A stretch of DNA of 5,821 nt, taken from NCBI GenBank assembly GCA_026986235.1, contig JALSOY010000003.1, positions 1-5,821 on the forward strand, written 5' to 3'. A model generated the notes under the pieces. The model made no database searches. It saw only the letters and a list, made by a program, of their open reading frames with translations, and had not been told where the DNA came from. The DNA is from Caldifarciminota bacterium. GTDB lineage: Bacteria > Hydrothermota > Hydrothermia > B15-G9 > WFZT01. Each line of letters opens with the position of its first letter. Positions within the stretch are counted from its first letter, which is position 1. A program made the position numbers and the translations under genes. Positions 5,761-5,821 of this stretch are shown here, piece after piece.

Positions 5761-5820
5761 TGTGGAAAAGTGTGTGGAAAACTATGTGGAAAATTCTGTG
5801 GATTACTCGGATGTGGAGGA
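5761..5820. other. Cluster of DnaA-box-like motifs, candidate part of oriC
   Basis: Three copies of TGTGGAAAA start at 5761, 5773 and 5785, followed by TGTGGATTA at 5797 and a weaker TGTGGAGGA at 5812. The classical DnaA box read on this strand is TGTGGATAA, so the first three and the fourth each differ at one base and the fifth at two. The first four are exactly 12 bases apart and all point the same way. With the adjoining AT-rich block this resembles the boxes found next to dnaA in many bacterial origins. An iteron array or a dnaA promoter control region are alternatives. Confidence 0.55.
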
Positions 5821-5821
5821 G
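5815..5821 (+). promoter_or_regulatory. Shine-Dalgarno-like sequence at the right edge
   Basis: The window ends in GGAGGAG on the plus strand, a strong ribosome binding match. If real, a plus-strand gene starts within about ten bases past the edge. Given the DnaA-like boxes just upstream, dnaA is a reasonable guess, but nothing of the gene itself is visible. Confidence 0.35.

Overview
The window holds four genes, all on the minus strand and all encoding ordinary housekeeping or envelope proteins, followed at the right end by a non-coding stretch that looks like part of a chromosomal replication origin. In transcription order (right to left) the genes are a stand-alone tryptophan synthase beta chain of the TrpB2 class (5445-4147), a PilT/PilU-type pilus ATPase (3865-2714), the carboxyltransferase subunit of an acyl-CoA carboxylase or decarboxylase (2724-1174), and the N-terminal 370 residues of an Omp85/TamA-like outer-membrane assembly protein (1110-1, running off the left edge). 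The Omp85 protein implies a diderm (Gram-negative type) bacterium, and the PilT family member implies type IV pili. TrpB2 and an MmdA/PccB-type subunit are common in thermophilic and anaerobic lineages. No sequence here fixes the phylum; an uncultured, possibly thermophilic lineage is an inference only.

Layout. 1-1110: Omp85-like gene, apparently with its own extended -10 promoter right in front of the start codon. 1174-2724 and 2714-3865: the carboxyltransferase gene overlaps the end of the pilus ATPase gene by 11 bases and carries its own strong Shine-Dalgarno site, so the two are probably co-transcribed from a promoter at 3873-3902. 3866-4146: a gene-free stretch with a GC-rich dispersed repeat and a perfect 18-bp hairpin just after the trpB2 stop codon. 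4147-5445: trpB2. 5446-5821: 376 gene-free bases holding a roughly 125-base predicted trpB2 leader with a hairpin, a good sigma-70-like promoter, a second copy of the dispersed repeat, an AT-rich block, and four or five DnaA-box-like motifs, four of them exactly 12 bases apart. The last seven bases are a strong Shine-Dalgarno-like sequence on the plus strand, so a gene reading rightward (dnaA would be the obvious guess) may start just past the edge.

The genes do not form one pathway. TrpB2 condenses indole with serine, the carboxyltransferase works in propionyl/methylmalonyl-CoA metabolism and needs biotin-protein partners not seen here, and the pilus ATPase and Omp85 protein act at the envelope. 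The points most worth a second look are the origin-like right end, the shared GC-rich repeat lying upstream of both trpB2 and pilT, and two genes whose predicted -10 box sits 7-8 bases from the start codon, which suggests leaderless mRNAs. I found no convincing evidence of a new multi-gene system in the coding part.
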